The notes: a model not told the origin generated them from the sequence alone. A stretch of 6,322 bases of DNA from Methanoregula sp. (GCF_002835825.1 NZ_PIZH01000103.1:1-6322), one strand, 5' to 3'; positions 1 through 6,047 are shown, counted from the stretch's first letter. Program-made: numbers and translations.

Positions 1-578
1 GCATCCGCGAGTGCCGCCTCCACAAACCGGGGCCCGAGCTCGTGGAAGAGCTCCACTTGGATGCCGGCACGCGAGACCGGGGATCGTCCCAACACCAGCA
101 CCCGGGAAATCGTGCTGCGGGGGCAGTCGGCGGCGATCAGGACCTTGTACCCGATATCCACACTCCCCCCCGGACCCCGCGTCGTGACCGTATTGATCCC
201 CAGGCCGCAGACACCTGCGTGGAGCAGGTATCCTGCACCGGCATCGGCTGCATGCTCCGCCATCTCACGGTCAAGCATCCCGCGATCCACCACATACGCC
301 ATGGTCTTCTGTGCATCGATCTGGATCCGGGATCCCTTACCGGAGATAACCCGGGCCCCGGTGACCTTGTTCCGGACCGGACGCTCCGATACCCGGCACT
401 CGGCAAACGCGGCATTTGAGAGGAGTCCGGCGCACTGGACCGGGTGCCCGATTGTCCCGTGCTCCTCGATGCAGAGCGTTGAGAGGCCCGCTGCTGCGCA
501 GGCACCCGCCGCTGCACTGCCGGCCGGTCCGGCACCGACAACGACGACATCGTACTTCGCGGAATGAAGCGGGATCAT
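1..578 (-). CDS. Geranylgeranyl reductase family FAD-dependent oxidoreductase (N-terminal half, cut by window edge)
   Basis: Only the first 192 residues are in the window; the family is usually about 380-400 residues, so roughly the C-terminal half lies beyond base 1. A hydrophobic strand leads into the dinucleotide-binding motif GAGPAGS (residues 15-21) of a Rossmann FAD domain. It is followed by E38-E39 at the usual ribose-binding end of strand 2 and by HPVQCAG (45-51), matching the conserved P-x-x-C segment of archaeal geranylgeranyl reductases. YVVDRGMLDREMAEHA (95-110) is also typical. These flavoenzymes saturate the isoprenoid chains of archaeal membrane lipids, although some relatives have other substrates. 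The second FAD motif, normally A-D-G-P-x-S, reads ADCPRS (150-155). The ATG at 578 is the first start after an in-frame TAA twelve bases upstream. It begins 25 bp after the HdeD-like gene on the same strand, so co-transcription is possible. Family assignment is good; the exact substrate is unknown. Confidence 0.85.
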   Translation of the reverse strand, partial: MIPLHSAKYDVVVVGAGPAGSAAAGACAAAGLSTLCIEEHGTIGHPVQCAGLLSNAAFAECRVSERPVRNKVTGARVISGKGSRIQIDAQKTMAYVVDRGMLDREMAEHAADAGAGYLLHAGVCGLGINTVTTRGPGGSVDIGYKVLIAADCPRSTISRVLVLGRSPVSRAGIQVELFHELGPRFVEAALAD

Positions 579-603
579 GGCGGAGTTTTAAAAATGGGCA
601 GAG

Positions 604-1173
604 TTATGACCTGCGGCCGGGCTTGTGGGTGGTACTGGCGGTGACCGGGACGGAATCATCACCCGTTTCACCGGGCCGGTAGAGCCCGAGCAGGATCGAA
701 AAGATACCAAATGCAAAGGCCAGCGTTCCCACGATGGACAGGTACAGGTTGTCGGCAAATCCCGGGAAGTAGTAAAACAGCGCTGCAAGGAGTGCAAGCC
801 CGAAGAGGATCATGGCGGGCAGGAAGATATACTTGGTCCGCGGGTGCTCAAGGGAGAGCGTGATATCAGTGAACCCGTTGTAGAATGCCACCGCTGCGAT
901 GATCAGGAGGAAGAGGATCGCAACAAAATCCGCGTAGATGATGGAGATGACACCCGCAATCAGCAGGGCGGCGGCTAACCCGAACCAGATACCGGACTCG
1001 TCGCCCTTCCCCGTGATGGCAAGGAATCCCAGGATGGCGATCCCCAGGATGATCAACAGCCAGAAGAACACTTTAAAGGTATTAAGCGTTATTTCCGGCA
1101 GCAGGAGCGCAAGGATACCAAAGAGGATTCCCACAAATCCCCTCATAAGGCACGAAGTTTTTGTATCAAACAT
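604..1173 (-). CDS. HdeD/DUF308 family six-helix membrane protein (paralogue 1)
   Basis: This 189-residue protein is almost entirely hydrophobic, with predicted membrane segments near residues 11-27, 33-53, 62-80, 82-102, 115-136 and 143-165. The tail is short, polar and basic. The opening RGFVGILFGILALLLPEITL has the R-G-x2-x-I-L-F-G-I-L-A-L-x2-P-x-I-T-L pattern of the HdeD/DUF308 family, which is built from repeated two-helix units. In enterobacteria HdeD is linked to acid resistance; in archaea the role is unknown. The start at 1173 has a GGTGA ribosome-binding match four bases upstream (1178-1182, complement). M10 at 1146 is a weaker alternative. It lies 25 bp upstream of the geranylgeranyl-reductase-like gene and diverges from the membrane-protein gene on the plus strand. 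A second family member lies at 2562-3134; the two are clearly diverged. Confidence 0.85.
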   Translation of the reverse strand: MFDTKTSCLMRGFVGILFGILALLLPEITLNTFKVFFWLLIILGIAILGFLAITGKGDESGIWFGLAAALLIAGVISIIYADFVAILFLLIIAAVAFYNGFTDITLSLEHPRTKYIFLPAMILFGLALLAALFYYFPGFADNLYLSIVGTLAFAFGIFSILLGLYRPGETGDDSVPVTASTTHKPGRRS

Positions 1174-1177
1174 GGTT

Positions 1178-1182
1178 TCACC
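1178..1182 (-). promoter_or_regulatory. Ribosome-binding site of HdeD paralogue 1
   Basis: The complement reads GGTGA, matching part of the archaeal anti-Shine-Dalgarno target (GGAGGTGA), four bases before the ATG at 1173. It favours this start over the internal ATG at 1146. Confidence 0.5.
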
Positions 1183-1252
1183 GGGCAGTACCGCTGTCCG
1201 CTCTTTCGTGTACTGTATTTGTCAATTCAACTACAAAATGCATACTGTCGGG

Positions 1253-1259
1253 AATATAT
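1253..1259. promoter_or_regulatory. Candidate TATA element in the divergent HdeD / membrane-protein spacer
   Basis: AATATAT is the most A/T-rich, TATA-like stretch in the 172-bp gap between the two divergent starts (1173 minus, 1346 plus). It reads as a plausible TBP site in both directions. It would give leaders of roughly 55 bases for the minus gene and 65 or more for the plus gene. Competing weaker candidates are GACAAATACAGT on the minus strand (1212-1223) and TACTTAT on the plus strand (near 1330-1336); the latter would suit the alternative start at 1382. No transcription data are available, so this is tentative. Confidence 0.25.
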
Positions 1260-1345
1260 CGCAGAAGCAATGGGCAATGCAGGTTGCAGAGACAGGCACA
1301 TTTCGCGAGACCCGACTGCGGGGCGATGTGTACTTATGGCCGTAA

Positions 1346-2473
1346 ATGATACCGGATAGAACACACGAAGCGGAACCCCTTATGCCGACCCCTCCCGTAC
1401 ACTCCCCTGATTCCTCCCGGATTTCCGGGGTCATTGCCGGAGAACTGGCGCTCGCGGAGGAGAAATTTTCCGCCCTTCGGGCACAGCCTGAACCATGGCG
1501 CCTGCAGCAGGTCGTCCTTGCCCTCTGTATCCTGGCAAACATCGTCCTCTACATCATCCGCCCCGATTATATCATCCTCTTCATTGCCGCCAGTTTCTAC
1601 CTCAACATGTTCTACTTCTTAACACTCCTTGTCCCGACAAGCCCGGGTGCAGTCTCCCTGCAGAAGCCGGAGATCACCCGCTTCCACACCTGGCTCTGGG
1701 AGAACGGCATCCGGTCCGGCACCCGGCAGTTCACCCGGATCTTCGTCAACGCATTCTTCATGAACTGCCGGACCCTGACCTTCCCGCTGGGGCTGCTCTT
1801 CTCCATTGACATTGTTTTCACGCTGATCGTCTGGTATGCCGGCCTCGTTCCCGGCAACACCGCGCTCTTTGTCATTGCCCAGTCCCTCATCATCATCACG
1901 TTCTACGGCCTTGTCTGGAAAGTCGAGCCTTTCACGGAAGGGTTTGCCCAGAACCTCGACCGGTTCAGGAGCCGGCTCTCCCGCGACCTGCCCCCTGCAC
2001 TCATCTCGCTCCTGTTCCTCACCGGATTCCTGGCAATCGTCTTTCTCTTCCTCACGTCAATTATTCTCCTGCCGGGGATCACCCTGAACACCTTTCTTTC
2101 CGAGTCTGGTTTGAAGGAACTTGCGCACCTGGTTTCCCTGCTGGCGGTCCTTGCAGTCAGCCAGTACTTCATCGTCCGCACCCTCCACGGCCAGCAGAGC
2201 CGGGCCATGGCCGGCCGCCTGATGGAGTACCGGCTGTTGCTCCTGAAAAGCCTTACACGGGATATTGGAGAAGGCAGTGGTGATACCGGGGACATCGAGA
2301 GCCGGTACGAGATGACGTCCCGGCTCCTCGAATCGCGTATTTACCGGCTCACCCGGAATGCTCTTGCCGGCGCATTTCCGGTCTATGTGGTGGACCCGGA
2401 CTTTTCTGTCATGATGGATACCACGACACTCACGGCGATCAAGGGATACATCCGGGAAGACCGTCATGAATAA
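1346..2473 (+). CDS. Unrecognised six-helix membrane protein with soluble C-terminal region
   Basis: I do not recognise a named family. The 375-residue protein has a polar N-terminus (1-50) and six probable membrane segments near residues 54-72, 74-96, 143-166, 171-191, 216-244 and 259-278. A charged region of about 95 residues follows, probably cytoplasmic: it contains RLMEYRLLLLKSL (291-303) and ends in a compact segment VYVVDPDFSVMMD (346-358). Helices 2 and 3 are separated by an amphipathic stretch with several aromatic and basic residues (107-140). The start is uncertain. The ATG at 1346 gives the longest product, but it has no clear ribosome-binding site. The ATG at 1382 (M13) lies just downstream of GCGGAA and may be the real start. 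Its 3' end is 88 bp from the second HdeD-like gene, which seems to have its own promoter. No transporter or enzyme signature was found. Confidence 0.8.
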   Translation: MIPDRTHEAEPLMPTPPVHSPDSSRISGVIAGELALAEEKFSALRAQPEPWRLQQVVLALCILANIVLYIIRPDYIILFIAASFYLNMFYFLTLLVPTSPGAVSLQKPEITRFHTWLWENGIRSGTRQFTRIFVNAFFMNCRTLTFPLGLLFSIDIVFTLIVWYAGLVPGNTALFVIAQSLIIITFYGLVWKVEPFTEGFAQNLDRFRSRLSRDLPPALISLLFLTGFLAIVFLFLTSIILLPGITLNTFLSESGLKELAHLVSLLAVLAVSQYFIVRTLHGQQSRAMAGRLMEYRLLLLKSLTRDIGEGSGDTGDIESRYEMTSRLLESRIYRLTRNALAGAFPVYVVDPDFSVMMDTTTLTAIKGYIREDRHE

Positions 2474-2521
2474 AAGGTATCGGCTGCCCTGCGCGACCAT
2501 ACCGGTAAAAAGAGAATAGCG

Positions 2522-2529
2522 TAAATACT
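2522..2529 (+). promoter_or_regulatory. Candidate TATA box of HdeD paralogue 2
   Basis: TAAATACT, preceded by a purine-rich stretch (AAAAAGAGAATAG) that could serve as a BRE. It is centred about 36 bases before the ATG at 2562, implying a transcription start near 2551 and a leader of about ten bases, a normal archaeal layout. It is the best TATA-like match in this 88-bp gap. Confidence 0.4.
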
Positions 2530-2561
2530 TGCCTCGATTATGTTAAACCGGTAATACAACC

Positions 2562-3134
2562 ATGGCAGACGATGTAACACTCTCCGCCCAGGACATGGTC
2601 GAGCTCCAGCTCTTCCCCTGGTGGCTCCTCCTCCTCTGGGGGATCCTTGCACTGTTCCTTGGGATCGCTCTCCTCATGACTCCGGGGATGACCACGGTTC
2701 TCCTCATCACGTTCATGGGAGCCTACTGGCTCGTGGGCGGGATCTTTATGCTCGCCAGCCTTGCGGTTGACAGGACCGCGATGGGCTGGAAGATCTTCCT
2801 TTCCATCATCAACATCATCGCCGGCATCCTGATCCTTATCTACCCGTTCTATGCAACACTGTTTACCCTGGAACTCGTGATCATCTTCATCGGCTTCTGG
2901 GCCTGCTTTGTCGGGGCTGCCCACATCTTCCAGGCATTCACGAAGAAGGACTGGGGCAACGGCGTGATTGGAATCATCAGCCTGATCTTCGGCCTCCTGC
3001 TGCTCGTCAACTCCCTTGTCGCAGCACTCCTCCTGCCCTTTGTCGCAGGCGGCTTCGCCATCGTCATGGGCCTCTGCTCCATCTTTGTCTCGTTCATGGC
3101 AAAGAAGTGTGCGGATTCTGTGAAGGCGGCGTAA
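2562..3134 (+). CDS. HdeD/DUF308 family six-helix membrane protein (paralogue 2)
   Basis: This 190-residue protein has a short acidic N-terminus (1-16), then six probable membrane segments near residues 19-39, 43-66, 76-95, 99-125, 132-150 and 152-177, and a short basic tail. WWLLLLWGILALFLGIALL (20-38) followed by TPGMT matches the first HdeD/DUF308 repeat unit (W-W-x3-L-x-G-I-L-A-x3-G). The pattern recurs at GWKIFLSIINIIAGILILIY (75-94) and GNGVIGIISLIFGLLLLV (132-149), showing the threefold two-helix repeat typical of the family. The function in archaea is unknown; a membrane stress role is the usual guess. The ATG at 2562 follows the candidate TATA box at normal spacing, so transcription is probably independent of the 375-residue membrane-protein gene. 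The gene ends at a T-rich terminator and converges on the polymerase gene. Confidence 0.88.
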   Translation: MADDVTLSAQDMVELQLFPWWLLLLWGILALFLGIALLMTPGMTTVLLITFMGAYWLVGGIFMLASLAVDRTAMGWKIFLSIINIIAGILILIYPFYATLFTLELVIIFIGFWACFVGAAHIFQAFTKKDWGNGVIGIISLIFGLLLLVNSLVAALLLPFVAGGFAIVMGLCSIFVSFMAKKCADSVKAA

Positions 3135-3155
3135 TTTTTTTATCTTTTTTCTTTT
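3135..3155 (+). terminator. T-tract archaeal terminator after HdeD paralogue 2
   Basis: Directly after the stop codon comes a run of T7, then ATC, T6, C and T4. Oligo-T tracts without a hairpin are the standard intrinsic terminator in euryarchaea. It acts only on plus-strand transcription. The complement is A-rich, and no T-run follows the convergent polymerase gene's stop at 3171, so its transcript may run antisense into this gene. Confidence 0.75.
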
Positions 3156-3170
3156 GGCTGCCGCCTTTCT

Positions 3171-5171
3171 TCACCAGGCTGACAGGTTTGCACATTTCTC
3201 TGGCTGACACGCCGGCTGATTCCGCTTCCGGAACGCGAATGCGATCTCCTCCCATGCCTTGTCAAGAAGCCCGCGGTAATACTGCTGGTCGAAGGTCTTT
3301 GCTGCCCACACCGGCTCTGCCTGGTACCGCTTTGCATCGGTTACCACGTAGTGGATCTTCATGCCGGGGGCAACGGAAGCCCCCTGTTCCCGGTATGCCC
3401 GGACCGCAGCCCCTTCAATGCACCGGTGGGCGTAATTCAGGCGGCTGATCCTCCGGCTGATTGCCATTTCCTGCCCCGATGCTGAGGGGAGCCGGGCAAT
3501 GGTCTTCCGATAGATCCCGCGGACGGTATCCCACACTGCATCCAGTTCCGCCACTGTTCCCGCACGGCCCATTTCTGTCAGCATCTCCTGTTGCATGGCG
3601 CGGATGAACTCCGGCGTGTCGTGCCGGCGGGCCGCAATCCCCCTGACCTTCACGCTGCCATCGGGAAGCCTGCCGAAGTACCGGTTGTACGCCCCGAACC
3701 CGTCCGCAAGCGGCAGGAAGACGATCCAGTCGAAGTGTTCACATTCAAGGTGCAGCCGTGTCTCCTGCTCGACCCGGGCTTTCAGGAGACTGACGTGGGC
3801 ACCCTGCACCCAGAGGCAGTCCACGATCCCGTGCAGGACAGAAAACCCCATCTCCTCGGCAATATCCTTTGTTTTGATGAGGAGCTCCCGCGACTGCCTT
3901 GTTATCCCCTCGTGCACCTCGATCCTCCCGAACTTCGCGTTCTTGTAGCCCGTGTACCCGAAGCAGGTGACAAGCATCCACTTCAGGATGGAGTCGGTCC
4001 CGTTGAACGCGGGATCGGTTTTCTTCAGCTGCTTTGTCCGGATCCGCAGGTCGAGAAGGGGTTTGAGGACCGCAGGAAGAAAGCCCGGTTGTTCCGGGTG
4101 CCCGATGGTCTCCGGGGAGAGGTTCTCCTGCACGATGATTGAGGGGTACATGGACGTGAAATCGATCTCCTCCACGTTCCAGAATACCCCCGGCCGGGGC
4201 TGGAACATCATCCCGCCCCGGTCCGCTGCCTGGAGCGTGCTGATCCGCCGGATTGTCTCGCCGTCACTCTTCCGGAACGGGACCGCTATGTCCCACCGGA
4301 TGGCCTCATACGTCTCGTAGCTGCTGATGAGAGTCCCCGGGGTGAAGCGCGAGACCAGGTTGGGGGAAAGCCCCGAGAGCCGGGCTGACATCAGGACACC
4401 TTCGAGCCCCCCCTCGCGGAATACAAACGACCGCTCTGTATCGATCAGGATTCTCCCGTCCGGGACAAGGGCAGCATCCTTGTGCTCCATCTTCCCGTAA
4501 CTCCAGTACGAACGGGAGTTCATCGACCGGTACTTCCCGTTCCGGGAAAACGGCATGACGAGACCACGGTCCTGTGCCAGACGTTGGAGCCGGGGCATCC
4601 ATGCGTCCGCATCCGGCATCAGGATGACATCCGGATCAAGGGATGAGATACGCGAGAAGAGGGCGGAAAGAACCGTTCCTTCGGGCCCGGAAAAGTGCTC
4701 GATGCGCTCGTGGACCACCTCGACCTCCGGAAGAGTTGCCGAACGCTCCGGCTCACCGTGGATCCGGATTGTGATCACGTCAAGATCATGAAAAATTTCA
4801 GGATAGAACCGGTCGCTGTTGTTCCCGCTGCACGGGAAGATCCCGTGTTCCGCCATGAACCGCTGGTCGCGGCGCACATCCACGTTGAAGAGCTGCACAT
4901 CGTACTGCGCCTGCTCCTCGATGACCTCGGCAACCCTGCGGTCTGCAAAGACACGGTACCCCGGAAGACTGCCAAAAACTGTGCGGATAGTACACTCCTC
5001 CGCGTTGTACCGCTCCTCCAGCGCATCGATCATATCGTGGCTGGCATGCGGGTCGGTAAAGTGGACGAGAAACGGGGGGTCGTAGGGGTGGTGGACCCGG
5101 GTGACGGCCCCGCCCTCCTTTGTCCAGAGATCAATGCCGCCATTGCGGTACGCGGAGTCAAGGATCCACAT
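3171..5171 (-). CDS. Inactivated-type archaeal B-family DNA polymerase (PolB2-like)
   Basis: This 666-residue protein has B-family architecture. Polymerase motif A is intact: EIDFTSMYPSII (335-346, catalytic Asp D337). Motif B, normally K-x3-N-S-x-Y-G-Y, reads KWMLVTCFGY (397-406), losing Asn and Ser. Motif C, normally D-T-D, reads GIVDCLWV (448-455): the first Asp is Ile449, and D451 remains. The R-R-x-D DNA-contact motif survives (RRHD, 515-518). In the proofreading domain ExoI keeps two acids (D129-L-D131), ExoII (181-194) has Met192 for the catalytic Asp, and no ExoIII Y-x3-D is visible. This pattern matches the described archaeal family of inactivated B polymerases, whose crenarchaeal members are tied to damage-induced mutagenesis. 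The ATG at 5171 is chosen because GGAGAG lies eight bases upstream and MWILDSAY begins polymerase-like sequence. Further upstream the frame only shadows the 85-residue gene. The start overlaps that gene by 14 bp. The tail carries C-x4-C (655-660). Confidence 0.9.
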   Translation of the reverse strand: MWILDSAYRNGGIDLWTKEGGAVTRVHHPYDPPFLVHFTDPHASHDMIDALEERYNAEECTIRTVFGSLPGYRVFADRRVAEVIEEQAQYDVQLFNVDVRRDQRFMAEHGIFPCSGNNSDRFYPEIFHDLDVITIRIHGEPERSATLPEVEVVHERIEHFSGPEGTVLSALFSRISSLDPDVILMPDADAWMPRLQRLAQDRGLVMPFSRNGKYRSMNSRSYWSYGKMEHKDAALVPDGRILIDTERSFVFREGGLEGVLMSARLSGLSPNLVSRFTPGTLISSYETYEAIRWDIAVPFRKSDGETIRRISTLQAADRGGMMFQPRPGVFWNVEEIDFTSMYPSIIVQENLSPETIGHPEQPGFLPAVLKPLLDLRIRTKQLKKTDPAFNGTDSILKWMLVTCFGYTGYKNAKFGRIEVHEGITRQSRELLIKTKDIAEEMGFSVLHGIVDCLWVQGAHVSLLKARVEQETRLHLECEHFDWIVFLPLADGFGAYNRYFGRLPDGSVKVRGIAARRHDTPEFIRAMQQEMLTEMGRAGTVAELDAVWDTVRGIYRKTIARLPSASGQEMAISRRISRLNYAHRCIEGAAVRAYREQGASVAPGMKIHYVVTDAKRYQAEPVWAAKTFDQQYYRGLLDKAWEEIAFAFRKRNQPACQPEKCANLSAW

Positions 5172-5415
5172 CGTCGTTTCTCTCCGTATTGAGTCGCTCC
5201 TGGCGTTTGAGGATCTCAACCAGGACCGAGAACGTCGCTGCCTCCAGCGGATCGTTGCAGGCGACGAATGCCTCGCTGGAGTGCTCCTTTGCCAGGTCCG
5301 CGAGCTCCTTCCCGTATTTCTGGTCCTCCTTTCTGAGCGCACGGGCCGACCGGGCCCAGCGGTCCGCCACATCTTTTACGCCCAGGCGGGGGCTCACGAA
5401 CGTCCGGCCCATCAT
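5158..5415 (-). CDS. Small charged helical protein of the polymerase operon (unknown function)
   Basis: This 85-residue protein belongs to no family I recognise. It is rich in Lys, Arg, Glu and Asp and looks mainly helical. A basic-acidic helix (about 13-46, with RALRKEDQKYGKELADLAKE at 25-44) is followed by a second amphipathic helix starting DPLEAATFSVLVEILKR (55-71), then an acidic tail NDDVDP. There are no membrane segments and no metal-binding cysteine cluster (one Cys, residue 53). Its start overlaps the stop of the upstream RecA-like gene as ATGA (5412-5415), and its end overlaps the polymerase start by 14 bp. This overlap on both sides is the best evidence that it is real and that its product acts with its neighbours. 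It could be a bridging or regulatory subunit, but that is inference. The second Met (5412) is an equally possible start. Confidence 0.75.
   Translation of the reverse strand: MMGRTFVSPRLGVKDVADRWARSARALRKEDQKYGKELADLAKEHSSEAFVACNDPLEAATFSVLVEILKRQERLNTERNDDVDP
5180..5185 (-). promoter_or_regulatory. Ribosome-binding site setting the polymerase start
   Basis: The complement reads GGAGAG, eight bases before the ATG at 5171, inside the end of the upstream 85-residue gene. This supports a 666-residue polymerase rather than a longer product from 5372, and suggests translation coupled to the upstream gene. Confidence 0.6.
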
Positions 5416-5939
5416 CCCACATCCAGCGTGCGCTGCCCGCCGGCGAGTGGCCCGCCGTTCCGCTGCAATCGGATCGCCCGGGGCGAGATTCGCGATGAGA
5501 GGTCTTCGGCAGCCGCGATCTCGATGATCCGGTCTGCCTGGCGCATCAGCGCGGCAAACGTCCGGTCAATGGCCGGCGTATAGAGGATGACCAGCGACTC
5601 CCGGCCGGCATCCTTCAGCGCCCCGGCAACCGGTGCAAGTATCTTCTCCGCGCCCTCGAAGAGCGTGGGGTCGTGCTCGACAAGGACAATGGTGTGCGAC
5701 GCCTCCCGGAGCACCGAGAGGAGCTGGTGGGCCGTGAACGCCCGGCGGATCTCGAAGTTCGTGCTGTCCCGGTGGATCCCTGAAAGGACCCGGGAGTAGT
5801 TCCCGCCGATGTAGAGGAAGAGGAAACGCTGGAGATCCGCGTTGCTGTTGATGGCCGAGACCATCATGTGTACCGGTGCAACCACCGCGTTGCAGCTGCC
5901 CGGGTAGAGGCTCATTCCCTTACGGATCTCGATCTGCAT
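5412..5939 (-). CDS. RecA/RadA-fold-like protein lacking a Walker A motif (first gene of polymerase operon)
   Basis: This 175-residue protein resembles a reduced RecA/RadB-type core. FLFLYIGGNYSRV (39-51) resembles the strand after the P-loop helix in RadA proteins (V-L-Y-I-D-T-E-G-x-F-x-x-x-R). FEIRRAFTAHQLLSVL (62-77) resembles the next helix. TIVLVEHDP (83-91) sits where a Walker B strand is expected, and SLVILYTPAID...ADRIIEI (115-141) resembles the sensor strand and following strand. Where the P-loop G-x4-G-K-[ST] should be, the sequence is CNAVVAPVHMMVSAI (16-30), with no GK[ST], so ATP hydrolysis is unlikely. It is shorter than RadA or RadB (over 220 residues). It is the first gene of a three-gene overlapping operon with the 85-residue protein and the inactivated polymerase, so a role as a polymerase partner, like ImuA in bacteria, is plausible. 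The fold assignment comes from pattern reading only. Confidence 0.7.
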   Translation of the reverse strand: MQIEIRKGMSLYPGSCNAVVAPVHMMVSAINSNADLQRFLFLYIGGNYSRVLSGIHRDSTNFEIRRAFTAHQLLSVLREASHTIVLVEHDPTLFEGAEKILAPVAGALKDAGRESLVILYTPAIDRTFAALMRQADRIIEIAAAEDLSSRISPRAIRLQRNGGPLAGGQRTLDVG

Positions 5940-5951
5940 AGCACCGGATCG

Positions 5952-5965
5952 CTGCTGCGCAGCAG
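5952..5965. promoter_or_regulatory. Perfect 14-bp palindrome, candidate operator in the divergent spacer
   Basis: CTGCTGCGCAGCAG equals its own reverse complement over 14 bases; the flanking pair (G5951/G5966) breaks the symmetry. It lies in the 111-bp gap between the divergent polymerase operon and SRAP gene. More precisely, it sits between a possible minus-strand TATA (5967-5973) and the start at 5939, where a bound dimer would block initiation. No regulator gene is visible in the window. A chance origin in GC-rich sequence cannot be excluded. Confidence 0.4.
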
Positions 5966-5966
5966 G

Positions 5967-5973
5967 AGATAAG
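5967..5973 (-). promoter_or_regulatory. Weak candidate TATA box of the polymerase operon
   Basis: The complement reads CTTATCT, centred about 31 bases before the ATG at 5939. It implies a transcription start near 5944 and a leader of only a few bases. A near-leaderless message would fit the poor ribosome-binding match there (GGTG only two bases before the ATG). It is the only A/T-rich element in an otherwise GC-rich spacer. Confidence 0.3.
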
Positions 5974-6041
5974 GCTCAGGCTGGCGGGGGGTGAAAGTGC
6001 CCGGCACGTTCCGCAAGTTTGATGAGGCGCGGGGCGCGATG

Positions 6042-6047
6042 AGAGGG
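6042..6047 (+). promoter_or_regulatory. Ribosome-binding site of the SRAP gene
   Basis: AGAGGG lies three bases before the ATG at 6051 and directly abuts the tandem ATG at 6048. It therefore favours 6051, which also leaves the required cysteine at position 2. Confidence 0.45.

Noticed and set aside
42..567. Overlapping open frames on the plus strand and in another minus frame opposite the flavoprotein
   Set aside because: They are low-complexity Pro/Arg/Ser-rich shadows of GC-rich coding DNA. The minus frame from 578 contains clear FAD motifs.
1215..1242. Imperfect inverted repeat TGTATTTGT / ACAAAATGCA in the divergent spacer
   Set aside because: The arms match only with a gap, and such A/T pairings are easily found by chance in a promoter region.
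625..1345. Plus-strand open frames across the first HdeD-like gene and the divergent spacer
   Set aside because: Their composition is non-protein-like and charged, opposite a clear six-helix membrane protein.
2476..2503. GGTAT...ATACC inverted repeat after the 375-residue gene
   Set aside because: It has only a five-base stem with a long loop and no T-run after it, so it is not a supportable terminator.
3591..5192. Several long plus-strand open frames across the polymerase gene
   Set aside because: They are antisense shadows of the polymerase with no recognisable domain. The minus-strand frame carries ordered polymerase motifs.
5172..5372. N-terminal extension of the polymerase to an ATG at 5372 (733 residues)
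   Set aside because: The extra 67 residues are Arg/Ser-rich out-of-frame readings of the 85-residue gene, and a good GGAGAG site lies eight bases before the ATG at 5171.
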